From the NCBI RefSeq assembly GCF_003851725.1, contig NZ_BHYL01000096.1, positions 1 to 34,157 of the forward strand: a DNA stretch of 34,157 nucleotides, written 5' to 3'. The DNA is from Cellulomonas algicola (GTDB lineage: Bacteria > Actinomycetota > Actinomycetes > Actinomycetales > Cellulomonadaceae). A program made the position numbers and the translations under genes. Below the pieces are notes generated by a model. The model saw nothing but the letters and a program-made list of their open reading frames with translations. It was not told the origin of the DNA and made no database searches. Within the stretch, counting starts at the first letter, position 1. Every line of letters begins with the position of its first letter. Positions 14,464-22,920 of this stretch are shown here, piece after piece.

Positions 14464-15879
14464 ATGTCCGTCATCGCCGAGACCACGTCCTGTGCCGAGG
14501 TCGACGCCCCGGTGTCGACCCGCGAGCCCGTCCCCGCCCTGCTGCCCGTCGTCGGCGGCGACACGACCGTCCCGCTCGTCGACGGCACCCAGCGGGTCTA
14601 CGCCAACCTCGACTACGCCGCGAGCGCCCCCGCACTCGAGTCCGTCGCCGCCCGCGTCACCGAGGTCCTGCCGCTGTACGCGTCGGTGCACCGCGGCGCC
14701 GGGTACCTGTCGCAGGTGTCCACGGCCCTCTACGAGTCGTCCCGGCAGAGCATCGCGCGGTTCGTCGACGCGCGCCCCGACGACGTCGCGATCATCACGC
14801 GCAACACGACCGACTCGCTCAACCTGCTCGCGGGTGTCGTCCCCGCCGGTGGCAAGGTCCTCGTCCTCGACGTCGAGCACCACGCCAACCTGCTGCCGTG
14901 GGTGCAGTCGTCGCAGCGGCACGGCAACACCACGACGATCCTCCCGATCGGCCGGACCGTCGCCGAGACCCTCGACGCGTTGCGCACCGAGCTCGCGACC
15001 CAGCCCTACGCGATCCTGACGATCACGGGCGCGTCCAACGTGACGGGCGAGTCGCTGCCGATCGAGGAGGTCGTGGCGCTCGCGCACGCCGAGGGCACCC
15101 GCGTCGCCGTCGACGGCGCGCAGCTCGTCCCGCACCGCGGCTTCTCGCTCGCCCGCACCGGCGCCGACTACGTCGCGTTCTCCGGCCACAAGACGTACGC
15201 GCCCTTCGGCGCGGGCGCGCTCGTCGGTCGCCGCGACTGGCTCGACACCGGCACGCCCTACCTGGCCGGTGGCGGCGCCGTGCGCGACGTGCGCGCCGAC
15301 CGGACCGTCTGGCAGCCCGCCCCCGCGCGGCACGAGGCCGGGTCGCCCAACGTCATCGGCGCGATCGCGCTCGCGGAGGCGTGCGACCGGCTCGCCGCCC
15401 TGCCCGCCGGCGCGCTGCTCGCGCACGAGGAGGCGCTCCGCGCCCGCCTGGTCGACGGCCTGGGCACGATCGACGGCGTCGAGGTCGCGCGCATCTGGCC
15501 CGACTCCGCGGACCCGGTCGGCGTCCTCACGTTCACCGTCCCCGGCCACGACCCCGGCCTCGTCGCCGCGTACCTGTCGGCCGAGCACGGCATCGGCGTC
15601 CGCGACGGCCGGTTCTGCGCGCACCCGCTCCTCGCGCACCTCGGCGCGTCCGGCGGCGCGATCCGCGCGTCCGTCGGCGTCGGCACGACGAGCGAGGCCG
15701 TCGACCGCCTCGTCGACGCGCTGCGCCGCTACCTCGCCGACGGCCCGACCGCCCGGTACGACGTCGTCGACGCCTGCTGGACCGTCGTCGACGACACCCG
15801 CCCCCTCGTGCAGGTCCACGGCCTCGACGCCCTCGCCGCCACCGCGGCCGCCGCCTGCGGTCCGGCCCTCGACGACTGA
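14464..15879 (+). CDS. Class V aminotransferase, cysteine-desulfurase-like (SufS/CsdA type)
   Basis: This 471-residue PLP enzyme fits the SufS/Csd group. Seen: EHHANLLPW with the PLP-stacking histidine near 140, VAVDGAQ with Asp217, FSGHK with the PLP lysine at 243, and RFCAHP with Cys385 at the position of the sulfur-accepting cysteine. Such enzymes take sulfur from cysteine as a persulfide, or in some branches act as cysteine lyases. It is longer than SufS, with a 45-residue N-terminal and about 40-residue C-terminal extension. ATG at 14464 has GAGGAG four bases upstream. Control by a SAM-IV riboswitch ties it to methionine/SAM supply rather than to Fe-S assembly; it is not next to suf genes. 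The true substrate is open. Confidence 0.87.
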   Translation: MSVIAETTSCAEVDAPVSTREPVPALLPVVGGDTTVPLVDGTQRVYANLDYAASAPALESVAARVTEVLPLYASVHRGAGYLSQVSTALYESSRQSIARFVDARPDDVAIITRNTTDSLNLLAGVVPAGGKVLVLDVEHHANLLPWVQSSQRHGNTTTILPIGRTVAETLDALRTELATQPYAILTITGASNVTGESLPIEEVVALAHAEGTRVAVDGAQLVPHRGFSLARTGADYVAFSGHKTYAPFGAGALVGRRDWLDTGTPYLAGGGAVRDVRADRTVWQPAPARHEAGSPNVIGAIALAEACDRLAALPAGALLAHEEALRARLVDGLGTIDGVEVARIWPDSADPVGVLTFTVPGHDPGLVAAYLSAEHGIGVRDGRFCAHPLLAHLGASGGAIRASVGVGTTSEAVDRLVDALRRYLADGPTARYDVVDACWTVVDDTRPLVQVHGLDALAATAAAACGPALDD

Positions 15880-15970
15880 CTCGCCCGCGACGGCTCGGCG
15901 CCCGCTCGTCGTCAGGCCGCGTCGATCGGGCGCGCCGAGGGGGCCCGGCCCGCGGGGGACGGGCGCGTGA

Positions 15971-16561
15971 TCAGCCGACGACGATGCCCAGGTGCTCGGC
16001 GACGAGCGGGGCGAGGTCGAGCAGCTGGTCCTGCGTGATGCGCGCGCCGCGCAGCCCGTCGAGGCCGTCGATGCGCTCGAGCCCGACGACTCCGCGCAGG
16101 TCGACGTCCTCGAGCCGCGCGCCCGAGACGTCGAGACGCCGGACACGGCAGTCGTCGAGGACGACCTTGCGCGCCCTCACCCGGGCCAGGTCGAGCTCGG
16201 CGACCATGACGCCGACCAGCCGCACGTCGGTGAGCGTCGCGTCGCGCAGGTTGAGGTAGTCGACCTTGCCCCCGTGCAGCTCGACGCGGGTCCACTCCGA
16301 CCCGTGCGCCTCGACCGCACCGAGCCGCGCGCCCTCCCACCGGCAGTCGAGCCAGGTCGTCGACACCGCGGACAGCGACCCGGCCCGCACGCGCGTCCAG
16401 GCGGTGTCCGACGCGCGCGTGCCGTCCAGGCGCACACCGTCGAGCGAGCAGTCCGTGAAGGTGCACTCGAGGATCCGGGAGTGGGACCCGTCCTGCCCGT
16501 CGAGGTCCTCGCCGACCAGGTCGAGGGCGTCCAGGTCGCCGTCGCGCTCCAAGAAAACCAT
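15971..16561 (-). CDS. Pentapeptide-repeat protein (degenerate repeats)
   Basis: This 196-residue protein is a right-handed quadrilateral beta-helix candidate: from about residue 28 to 155 the five-residue pattern with a central Leu/Val/Trp runs on, for example CSLDGVRLDG, NLRDATLTDVRL and RLDVSGARLEDVDLRG. Some DNA-mimic members of this family protect gyrase from quinolones, but most have no known role. The C-terminus is helical and ends in an Ile/Val-rich tail. The ATG at 16561 shares the sequence CCATGG with an ATG on the other strand, so its start lies back to back with the divergent GNAT gene. The Shine-Dalgarno is weak (AGGGTGG). Confidence 0.82.
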   Translation of the reverse strand: MVFLERDGDLDALDLVGEDLDGQDGSHSRILECTFTDCSLDGVRLDGTRASDTAWTRVRAGSLSAVSTTWLDCRWEGARLGAVEAHGSEWTRVELHGGKVDYLNLRDATLTDVRLVGVMVAELDLARVRARKVVLDDCRVRRLDVSGARLEDVDLRGVVGLERIDGLDGLRGARITQDQLLDLAPLVAEHLGIVVG

Positions 16562-16598
16562 GGTCGCCACCCTGCCAGACCCGTGCGACGCTTCCGCC

Positions 16599-17186
16599 GT
16601 GCTCCACGACGTCACGCTCGAAGGCCACGGTGCTCGCCTCGTCCCGCTCGACGACACCCACGCGGAGGCGCTCGCCGCGTTCGTCGACGACCGGGTGTGG
16701 GCGGGCATGTCGTCGCCGCTGCCCGTCGGGATCGACGGCTGGCGGGCCGAGGTGGACCGCGCGCGGGCGACGCCGGGGCGGGTCGCGCTCGCGGTCCTCG
16801 ACGCGGCGACGGGCGAGGTGCGCGGCAGCACGTCGTTCTACGACCTGGACACCCACGTCCTGCGCGTCGAGATCGGGCACACGTACTACGCGCCGCGCTG
16901 GTGGGGGACGTCGAACAACCCGGCCTGCAAGCTGCTGATGCTCACGCACGCGTTCGAGACGTGGGGCATGCAGCGCGTCGCGTTCCGCGCCGACACCCGC
17001 AACACGCGCTCGGTCGGCGCGATCCGTCGGCTCGGCGCGGTTCCCGAGGGGGTGCTGCGCAGCCACCGCCTCGCCCCCGACGGCACGCGCGGCGACTCCG
17101 CGTACTTCTCGATCCTGCCCGACGAGTGGCCCGCGGTCCGCGCCGGCCTGCTCGCGCGGCTGGCGGGGACGACGCCGGACGTCTGA
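16599..17186 (+). CDS. GNAT-family N-acetyltransferase (RimJ/RimL type)
   Basis: This 195-residue protein has the RimJ/RimL-like pattern: an N-terminal LEGHGARLVPLDDTHAEAL, a central beta strand pair GSTSFYDLD and LRVEIGHTYYAPRWWGT, the acetyl-CoA region NPACKLLMLTHAFET, and the C-terminal RVAFRADTRNTRSVGAIRRLG that is very typical. It should acetylate an amino group of a small molecule or a protein N-terminus. I place the start at GTG 16599, which leaves the usual short N-terminus; an in-frame ATG at 16560 adds 13 residues but would overlap the start of the divergent pentapeptide gene. Neither start has a clear Shine-Dalgarno. The target is unknown. Confidence 0.88.
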   Translation: MLHDVTLEGHGARLVPLDDTHAEALAAFVDDRVWAGMSSPLPVGIDGWRAEVDRARATPGRVALAVLDAATGEVRGSTSFYDLDTHVLRVEIGHTYYAPRWWGTSNNPACKLLMLTHAFETWGMQRVAFRADTRNTRSVGAIRRLGAVPEGVLRSHRLAPDGTRGDSAYFSILPDEWPAVRAGLLARLAGTTPDV

Positions 17187-17255
17187 CGCCGCACGGCGGA
17201 CGGATCACCCCGCGCGAGGGGTGCGCCGACGGTCACCCCCGGCAGACTGGGGCGC

Positions 17256-18941
17256 ATGCCGGGCAGCGTGCTCCTCCCGCGAGTCGACCGATCCGCCCTC
17301 GACGAGCAGCGTCGTCGCGTGCACGTGCGCGTGCTGGCGTCGCGGACCGTCTGGGTCCTGGCCGTCGTCGGCCTCGTCTCGAGCCTGCTGCGCGGGGTCT
17401 GGCGCGACCTCGCGCTGTTCGACGACATCGTGCCGAACGCGGGGACGGCGTCGGCGCGCCCGGCGCTCATCACCGTCTCGATCGTGCTGCTGTTCACCGC
17501 CCGCGGGCTGCGACGCGGCCACCGGCTGTCGTGGATCCTCACGCTCGGCCTGCTCGTCGCGTCGGCGGTGCTGCACCTCGTGCGCGGCCCGGACGTGCTC
17601 GCCGCGGCCGCCGTCGTCGTCGGCACGGTCTGGCTGGCGACGCAGGGCGCGTCCTTCCCGGTGCTGCCCAACCGGCGCGACGTGCGGCGCGCGGTCCTGC
17701 TCGTCGTGTTCGCGGTCGTGTTCGTCGTGGTGACGACCGTCGGGCTCGTCGTGTGGGTGCTCGTGCGGGACCCGGGCACGGACGAGATCGAGCGGCTCGC
17801 CCGCATCCTCAGTCCCGTCGAGTTCGTCCTCGAGCTCACGTTCCTGCTGACGCTGCTGTGGACGCTCACGTCGCCGCGCCGTCCGCACAAGCTCAACGCG
17901 GCGGACCACGCGCAGGAGCGCGAGCGGGCCCGCGCGGTCGTCCAGCGCTGGGGCACGGGCACGCTCGACTACTTCGCGCTGCGCGACGACAAGGACTGGT
18001 TCTTCGTCGGGCGCTCGGTGGTGGCGCACTCGGTGCGCGGGGGTGTCGCGCTCGTGTCGCCCGACCCGATCGGGCCGCCCGAGGAGCGAGAGCAGACCTG
18101 GGCCGAGTTCCTCGACTACACCGAGGACTACGGCTGGTCGGTCGCCGTGATCGGCGCCGGTCAGGACTGGCTCGGCGTCTACGAGGCTGCGGGCCTGCGC
18201 GTCGTCTACCTGGGCGACGAGGCGATCGTCGACTGCACGACCTTCACGACGGCCGGCGGGTCGCACAAGTCGCTGCGGCAGGCCGTCGGACGCGTCGAGC
18301 GGGCGGGCTACACGACGACGTTCCACGACCCGGCGACGATGGAGCCGCACCTGCGCGCGCAGATCGAGGCGATGAGCGACGAGTCGCGTCGCGGCGAGAC
18401 CGAGCGCGGCTTCTCGATGACCTTGTCGCGGCTGTTCGACCCCGCGGACACCGGGCTGCTGATGTCGGTGACGCAGACGTCCGCGGGTCGCGTCGACGCG
18501 TTCTGCCAGTGGGTGCCCGCGCCCGCGATCGGCGGCTGGTCCCTCGACGTCATGCGCCGCCGCCTCGACGTCGAGGGCCTGCCCAACGGGCTGATCGACA
18601 CGAACATCGTGCACACGATCGGCGAGCTCAAGGCGCGCGGGCACACCGGTCTCGGACTCAACTTCGCGGTGCTGCGCGAGGTCCTCGAGAACGACGAGGG
18701 CGGCGGCTCGCGCCTCGACCAGCTCACGCGGCCCGTCCTGCAGCGGCTGTCGCAGGGCACGCAGATGGCGACCCTCGGCCAGTTCAACGAGAAGTTCGAC
18801 CCGGGCTGGGTGCCGCGCTACACGATCCTCGACTCCGTCGAGTACGTCGCGACGCAGGCCGTCGTCATGGCCGGTGCGGAGGGCGTCACCGAGATCCCGG
18901 TGATCGGGCGCTTCCTCGGCAACGTCGGGCAGCCGACGTGA
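17256..18941 (+). CDS. Phosphatidylglycerol lysyltransferase-like membrane protein (DUF2156)
   Basis: This 561-residue protein has about six membrane segments in the first 210 residues (about 28-46, 67-83, 92-108, 112-130, 141-168, 184-205) and a soluble C-terminal domain from about 225 that matches the DUF2156/MprF catalytic region: KDWFFVGRSVVAH, VALVSPDPIGP, GSHKSLRQAVGR and GLGLNFAVLREV. MprF and LysX proteins move lysine from lysyl-tRNA to phosphatidylglycerol, lowering the negative charge of the membrane and giving resistance to cationic peptides. Unlike mycobacterial LysX it has no fused lysyl-tRNA synthetase. ATG at 17256 is supported by the hydrophobic N-terminus. The neighbours give no further clue. 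Confidence 0.85.
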   Translation: MPGSVLLPRVDRSALDEQRRRVHVRVLASRTVWVLAVVGLVSSLLRGVWRDLALFDDIVPNAGTASARPALITVSIVLLFTARGLRRGHRLSWILTLGLLVASAVLHLVRGPDVLAAAAVVVGTVWLATQGASFPVLPNRRDVRRAVLLVVFAVVFVVVTTVGLVVWVLVRDPGTDEIERLARILSPVEFVLELTFLLTLLWTLTSPRRPHKLNAADHAQERERARAVVQRWGTGTLDYFALRDDKDWFFVGRSVVAHSVRGGVALVSPDPIGPPEEREQTWAEFLDYTEDYGWSVAVIGAGQDWLGVYEAAGLRVVYLGDEAIVDCTTFTTAGGSHKSLRQAVGRVERAGYTTTFHDPATMEPHLRAQIEAMSDESRRGETERGFSMTLSRLFDPADTGLLMSVTQTSAGRVDAFCQWVPAPAIGGWSLDVMRRRLDVEGLPNGLIDTNIVHTIGELKARGHTGLGLNFAVLREVLENDEGGGSRLDQLTRPVLQRLSQGTQMATLGQFNEKFDPGWVPRYTILDSVEYVATQAVVMAGAEGVTEIPVIGRFLGNVGQPT

Positions 18942-18981
18942 CCGGCCGGCGCGGGTCCGGCCCTCGCGCGGGGCGGCTGGC

Positions 18982-19830
18982 GTGATCGGGTCTCTGCTCG
19001 CCGCGGTCGCGTCGTCGATCGGCTACGGCATCAGCACGATCATGCAGGCGGTCGGCGCACGCCGGGCGCGGGGCCTGGGCGCCGTCCTGCAGCCGCTGGT
19101 CGTCGCGGCGTTCGTCCTCGACGGCCTCGCCTGGCTGCTGTCGCTCGCGGCCCTCGACCACCTGCCGCTGTTCGTCGTGCAGGCCGTGATCGCCGCGTCG
19201 CTCGTGGTCGTCGTGCTGCTCGCGCGGGTCGTCCTGCACGCGACGATGCGTCGTCTCGACGTCGCCGCGGTCGTCGCGGTCGTCGCCGCGCTCGTCGTGG
19301 TCGCCGCCGCCGGGGGTGAGCAGCCCGCGGTTCACCCGCCCGACGGGTTCGTCGGCCTGACGATCACCGCCGCAGGCGTCGTCGCGGTCGCCACCCTCGC
19401 GGCCTACCGGTCCGGGCCGCCCGTGCTGCTCGCCGTCCTGGGCGGCCTCGGCTACTCGATCGCCGCGATCGCGGCGCGCGCCGCGCACGCCGACGGCGAC
19501 CTGCTCGACACGGTCCTCCAGCCGCTCGCGATCCCGATCGTCGTCGGCGGCGTCGCGGGCGCCCTCGCCTACCTCCGCGCGCTCGAGCGCGGGTCCGTCG
19601 GGACTGCGGCCGCGATCGTCTCCGTCATCGAGGTCGTCGTCCCCGGCGTCGTCGGCCTGACGGTCCTCGGCGACTTCGTGCGCGACGGGTGGGCAGTCCC
19701 CGCCGCGGCCGCGCTCGCCGTCGCGCTCGTCGGCTGCGTGGCGCTCGCGACGAGCCCCGCCAACGCGGCCGCCGAGTCGGGCGACACCCCCGGCGGCGAC
19801 GACGTCCGCACGCCTGCGCGCTCCGGGTAG
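18982..19830 (+). CDS. DMT/EamA-like integral membrane protein
   Basis: This 282-residue protein is almost entirely hydrophobic, with about nine or ten membrane segments and an internal two-fold pattern as in drug/metabolite transporters: SSIGYGISTIMQAVGARR in the first half, GGLGYSIAAIAARAAHA in the second. It probably exports a small metabolite or acts as a permease; no substrate can be read. The GTG at 18982 starts 40 bases after the lysyltransferase stop and could be in the same transcript. The last 25 residues are Gly/Asp/Pro-rich and polar. Confidence 0.78.
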   Translation: MIGSLLAAVASSIGYGISTIMQAVGARRARGLGAVLQPLVVAAFVLDGLAWLLSLAALDHLPLFVVQAVIAASLVVVVLLARVVLHATMRRLDVAAVVAVVAALVVVAAAGGEQPAVHPPDGFVGLTITAAGVVAVATLAAYRSGPPVLLAVLGGLGYSIAAIAARAAHADGDLLDTVLQPLAIPIVVGGVAGALAYLRALERGSVGTAAAIVSVIEVVVPGVVGLTVLGDFVRDGWAVPAAAALAVALVGCVALATSPANAAAESGDTPGGDDVRTPARSG

Positions 19831-19882
19831 ACGCCCGCGCCACCGCGAGCCGGGCCACGTCGCCCTGTGCTTGGGTGAGCGC

Positions 19883-20530
19883 ATGGACCCAGCGCAGGAG
19901 CCCCGCGACGCGACGCTGTCGGGCGACACGACGCTCGTCCTCCCGGAGTTCGACAACCCGCCCCACGAGCCGATGCCCCTGGTGCGCGCGTGGTTCGACG
20001 CCGCGCGCGAGCGCGGCCTGCGCGAGCCGTTCGCCGCGACCCTGGCCACCGTCGACGAGCGCGGCGACCCGCGCACCCGCACCGTCCTGCTCAAGACCGT
20101 CGACGAGCAGGGCCTCGTCTTCGGCAGCTCGACGACGAGCCGCAAGGGCCGCCACCTCGCCGCCCGACCGCGCGCCGCCCTCACCGTGTACTGGCGCGAG
20201 ACGCTCCAGCAGGTCAACGTCACCGGGTCGGTCGAGGTCCTGCCCGACGACGTCGCCGACGCCCTGTTCGCCCGGCGGACGCGCGACGCGCAGGCCGCGA
20301 CCGCCGCGTCCCGGCAGAGCCGCCCGCTGACCTCGGAGCCCGGCCTGCGCGCCGAGGCCGCGCGCCTCGCCGCCGCGGACGGACCCGTCGAGCGGCCGGC
20401 CGACTGGGTCGCCTACCGCGTCGTCCCCGACGCCGTCGAGCTCTGGTACGGCAGCCCCGACCGCCTCCACCGCCGCCTCCAGTACGTCCGCACCGGCACG
20501 ACGTGGGAGCCCACCCGCCTCCAGCCGTGA
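19883..20530 (+). CDS. Pyridoxamine 5'-phosphate oxidase family flavoprotein (PdxH/PhzG-like)
   Basis: This 215-residue protein has the split-barrel FMN-binding fold: MPLVRAWFDAARERGLREPFAATLATVDERGDPRTRTVLLK over 30-70 matches the start of PdxH, GLVFGSSTTSRKGRHL follows, and the end carries the PdxH-type C-terminal ELWYGSPDRLHRRLQY. The Arg-X-Arg at the end of the usual PdxH is reduced. It may oxidise pyridoxine phosphate, or a related heterocycle as PhzG does. ATG at 19883 has GGTGAG a few bases upstream. It stands alone between a transporter-like gene and the NERD gene. Confidence 0.85.
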   Translation: MDPAQEPRDATLSGDTTLVLPEFDNPPHEPMPLVRAWFDAARERGLREPFAATLATVDERGDPRTRTVLLKTVDEQGLVFGSSTTSRKGRHLAARPRAALTVYWRETLQQVNVTGSVEVLPDDVADALFARRTRDAQAATAASRQSRPLTSEPGLRAEAARLAAADGPVERPADWVAYRVVPDAVELWYGSPDRLHRRLQYVRTGTTWEPTRLQP

Positions 20531-20574
20531 GGCCGACAGGTCATCCGCCGGCCGGGACGTGCCGATGGAGCCGT

Positions 20575-21513
20575 GTGAGCACGCAGGCGAGCGGGACCGG
20601 CGACAAGACGATGCGGCTGCGCTACGCCGGTGACTGCCGGCTGTGCGGTTGCCGCCTGGACGCGGGCACTGTCGCGGTCTACGAGCGGTCGACGAAGTCC
20701 GTCCGCTGCATCGAGTGTCGCGACGACTCGGTCGACGCATCCCTGAACGCCGACGCGACGCCGGTGCTCGACCCGGTCCCACCGGCCGACGCACCACCGG
20801 TCGGCGCATCCCCACCGGTCGGCGCATCCCCGGCGGCCGACGCGACCGCGGCGGTCGTGGAGATCGGGCGTGCCGGCGCCTCGGCCGCACGTGAGTTCGA
20901 GCGGCGTGCCGCCCAGCGGGAGCAGCGCGTGCGTGCGGCGCACCCGCGTCTCGGCGGGCTGATCCTGGCGCTGTCCGACGACCCGCAGAGCACGCGCGCG
21001 TGGAGCTCCGGCGCGGCGGGCGAGCGGGTCGTCGCGCGGAGCCTCGACACGTGGGCGAACGAGCGCGTGCGCGTGCTGCACGACCGCCGGATCCCGCGGA
21101 CGCGCGCGAACATCGACCACATCGCGGTGGCGCCGACGGGCGTGTACGTGATCGACGCCAAGCGGTACAAGGGTCGGCCGGACCTGCGCGTGCAGGGCGG
21201 CATCCTCCGTCCGCGCACCGCGACGCTGACCGTCGGCGGCCGGGACTGCACCAAGCTCCTCACCGGCGTGCAGAAGCAGGTCGACCTGGTCCGCACGGCG
21301 CTCGCGGAGGTCCAGCCCGACGTGCGGGTGCGGGGTCAGCTGTGCTTCGTCGACGCCGACTGGCCGCTCATCGGCGGGGCGTTCGCGCTCGACGACGTCG
21401 ACGTCCTCTGGCCGAAGAAGCTCGCCCAGCTGCTCAACCGTGACGGTCCCCTGACCGACGAGCAGATCGACCGCCTGCACCGCGGTCTCGCCGCGGCGTT
21501 CCCGGTCGCCTAG
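20575..21513 (+). CDS. NERD nuclease-like protein with N-terminal zinc ribbon
   Basis: This 312-residue protein starts with a zinc-ribbon-like CxxC-x20-CxxC (Cys21, 24, 45, 48), then a Pro/Ala linker to about residue 95, a charged helix, and a NERD domain from about 145. The NERD nuclease-type residues are there: GAAGERVVA with Glu150, IDHIAV with Asp181 and VIDAK with Asp194 and Lys196, the PD-(D/E)xK pattern. NERD proteins are thought to cut or process nucleic acid; most are unstudied. The linker holds an exact 18-base tandem repeat. GTG at 20575 has GGAG four bases upstream, and choosing it keeps the zinc ribbon complete. It overlaps no neighbour. Confidence 0.85.
   Translation: MSTQASGTGDKTMRLRYAGDCRLCGCRLDAGTVAVYERSTKSVRCIECRDDSVDASLNADATPVLDPVPPADAPPVGASPPVGASPAADATAAVVEIGRAGASAAREFERRAAQREQRVRAAHPRLGGLILALSDDPQSTRAWSSGAAGERVVARSLDTWANERVRVLHDRRIPRTRANIDHIAVAPTGVYVIDAKRYKGRPDLRVQGGILRPRTATLTVGGRDCTKLLTGVQKQVDLVRTALAEVQPDVRVRGQLCFVDADWPLIGGAFALDDVDVLWPKKLAQLLNRDGPLTDEQIDRLHRGLAAAFPVA
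20796..20831 (+). repeat. Exact 18-bp tandem repeat inside the NERD gene
   Basis: ACCGGTCGGCGCATCCCC occurs twice head to tail, and a degenerate third copy precedes it at 20781-20795. It encodes repeats of Pro-Val-Gly-Ala-Ser-Pro in the linker between zinc ribbon and nuclease domain. Being in frame (six codons), gain or loss of a unit would only change linker length. Confidence 0.85.
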
Positions 21514-21714
21514 CCGCCCGCGACTGCTTCGCCGCCGATCGGCCGCTACTGCTCGTGCGGGGCCTTCGATATCGACGCGACGCTGCGGGTGCTCCACCAC
21601 CGCGAGGGGTCGGGACATCGACCGCGTCGCCCCTGAGCGACCCGCCTCGGCCGCCCGGGCGACTCACCCGCGAGAGCACTCACAGCCACGGTCCTGGCCG
21701 CCGATGGATCAGGC

Positions 21715-21990
21715 ATGAACCGCGAACCGCACCTGAGCCTGCGAGGTGAGCTGTCCCTGCGTCGTGACCGGCACTGGATGGTCGGCTACGCCGCGCTGGT
21801 CATGTGCCTGCCGGCGGTGATGGCGCTCGCGCGCGTCCCGTCGGTGACGGGGAAGGGCGCGGTCGTGACGGTCGCGATGACGCTCGCGTTCGTCGGCCTG
21901 GTCCGGCTGCGGTGCGCGCGCCGGCTGGAGCGGATCCTCGACGAGTCGACGCCGCTGCGCTCGGACCTCGGCGAGGACGTCGACCACTGA
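21715..21990 (+). CDS. Small two-helix membrane protein, uncharacterised
   Basis: This 91-residue protein has a basic N-terminus, two hydrophobic helices (about 22-41 and 46-64) with a short loop, and an acidic, charged tail ending LGEDVDH. I recognise no family. ATG at 21715 has only a weak upstream AGG. The 201 bases before it hold no gene I can support. It converges on the MaoC gene. Confidence 0.6.
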   Translation: MNREPHLSLRGELSLRRDRHWMVGYAALVMCLPAVMALARVPSVTGKGAVVTVAMTLAFVGLVRLRCARRLERILDESTPLRSDLGEDVDH

Positions 21991-22038
21991 CGGACCGGGC
22001 GACGCCTCACGGGCCGCCCGGCCGCGCAGCGGACGAGG

Positions 22039-22920
22039 TCAGAGCGGGACGACCGTGCCCGTGAGGTACGGCTTGCCGGTGCGGGCGTCCCAGCCGGCGA
22101 ACGTGGTGGAGCCGTCACCGTCGGGTGCGACGCGGACGGTGACCGTCCCGGGCAGCAGCGCGGGCTTGGCGAACTCGACGGACCACGTGAACGCGTCGCC
22201 GCGCGACGCGCCGACGTCGGCCAGCGCGCGGGCCGCGGTGTACATGCCGTGCGCGATGGCCCGCGGGAACCCGAGGGCCTTGGCGGAGACCGCGGACAGG
22301 TGGATCGGGTTGTGGTCGCCGGACACGGCCGCGTAGCGGCGGCCGGTGTCGGCGGCGAGCCTCCAGCGCCCGGTCGGCTGCGGCGCGACGAAGTCGGACC
22401 GCGCCCCCTCGTCGGTCGGTCGGCCCGCGAGCCGCACGCCCTTCGCGAGGTACGTCGAGACACCCCGCCAGACGAGCGCGTCGCCGACGCGGACCTCCGC
22501 GACGAGGTCGACGGTCGTGCCGGCCCGGTGCGGCCGCAGCCCTTCGGCCCAGGCGCGGACGTCGAGCGCATCACCGAGTCCGACGGGCGCGTGCTGCGTG
22601 ACCCGGTTCGCGACGTGCACGAGCCCGAGCAGCGGCAGCGGGAAGTCGGGCCGCACCATGACGGCGAACGCGACGGGGAACGCGAGGACGTGCACGAACC
22701 CGGCGGGCAGCCGGTCGGACGCGGACTCCCCGACGAGGTGCTGGTACTCCGTCAGGTGGTCGGCGTCGGCGCGCACGCCGCGCACCTCGTGCACCACGTC
22801 GGGCAGGTCGGTCGGCGCGCGGCCGACGCGACGTGCCACGGCCAGTCGGCCGGTCGCCGCCGCGCCGCGCGCGTAGAGCCCGCCGAGGGAGGGGACGGCG
22901 GGCAGGACGACTGTGGTCAC
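22039..22920 (-). CDS. MaoC-like (R)-specific enoyl-CoA hydratase (HtdX-like)
   Basis: This 293-residue protein is a double hot-dog hydratase like HtdX of mycobacteria. The C-terminal hot dog has the hydratase-2 motif AAVSGDHNPIHLSAVSAKALGFPRAIAHGM over about 197-226 (Asp202 and His207 catalytic); the N-terminal half is the inactive partner fold. It adds water to trans-2-enoyl-CoA to give (R)-3-hydroxyacyl-CoA, or the reverse. GTG at 22920 overlaps the stop of the fabG4-like gene as GTGA. It is the last gene of a three-gene operon with FabG4-like reductase and thiolase, matching the mycobacterial htdX-fabG4-fadA2 neighbourhood. Confidence 0.88.
   Translation of the reverse strand: MTTVVLPAVPSLGGLYARGAAATGRLAVARRVGRAPTDLPDVVHEVRGVRADADHLTEYQHLVGESASDRLPAGFVHVLAFPVAFAVMVRPDFPLPLLGLVHVANRVTQHAPVGLGDALDVRAWAEGLRPHRAGTTVDLVAEVRVGDALVWRGVSTYLAKGVRLAGRPTDEGARSDFVAPQPTGRWRLAADTGRRYAAVSGDHNPIHLSAVSAKALGFPRAIAHGMYTAARALADVGASRGDAFTWSVEFAKPALLPGTVTVRVAPDGDGSTTFAGWDARTGKPYLTGTVVPL

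Noticed and set aside
15894-15939. CTCGGCGC and GCGCCGAG as an inverted repeat between convergent genes
   Set aside because: The loop would be 30 bases and the stem only 8 bp; too weak as a terminator call in such GC-rich DNA.
21514-21714. The 201-base gap before the small membrane protein
   Set aside because: I looked for RNA genes, promoters and small frames and saw nothing I can support.
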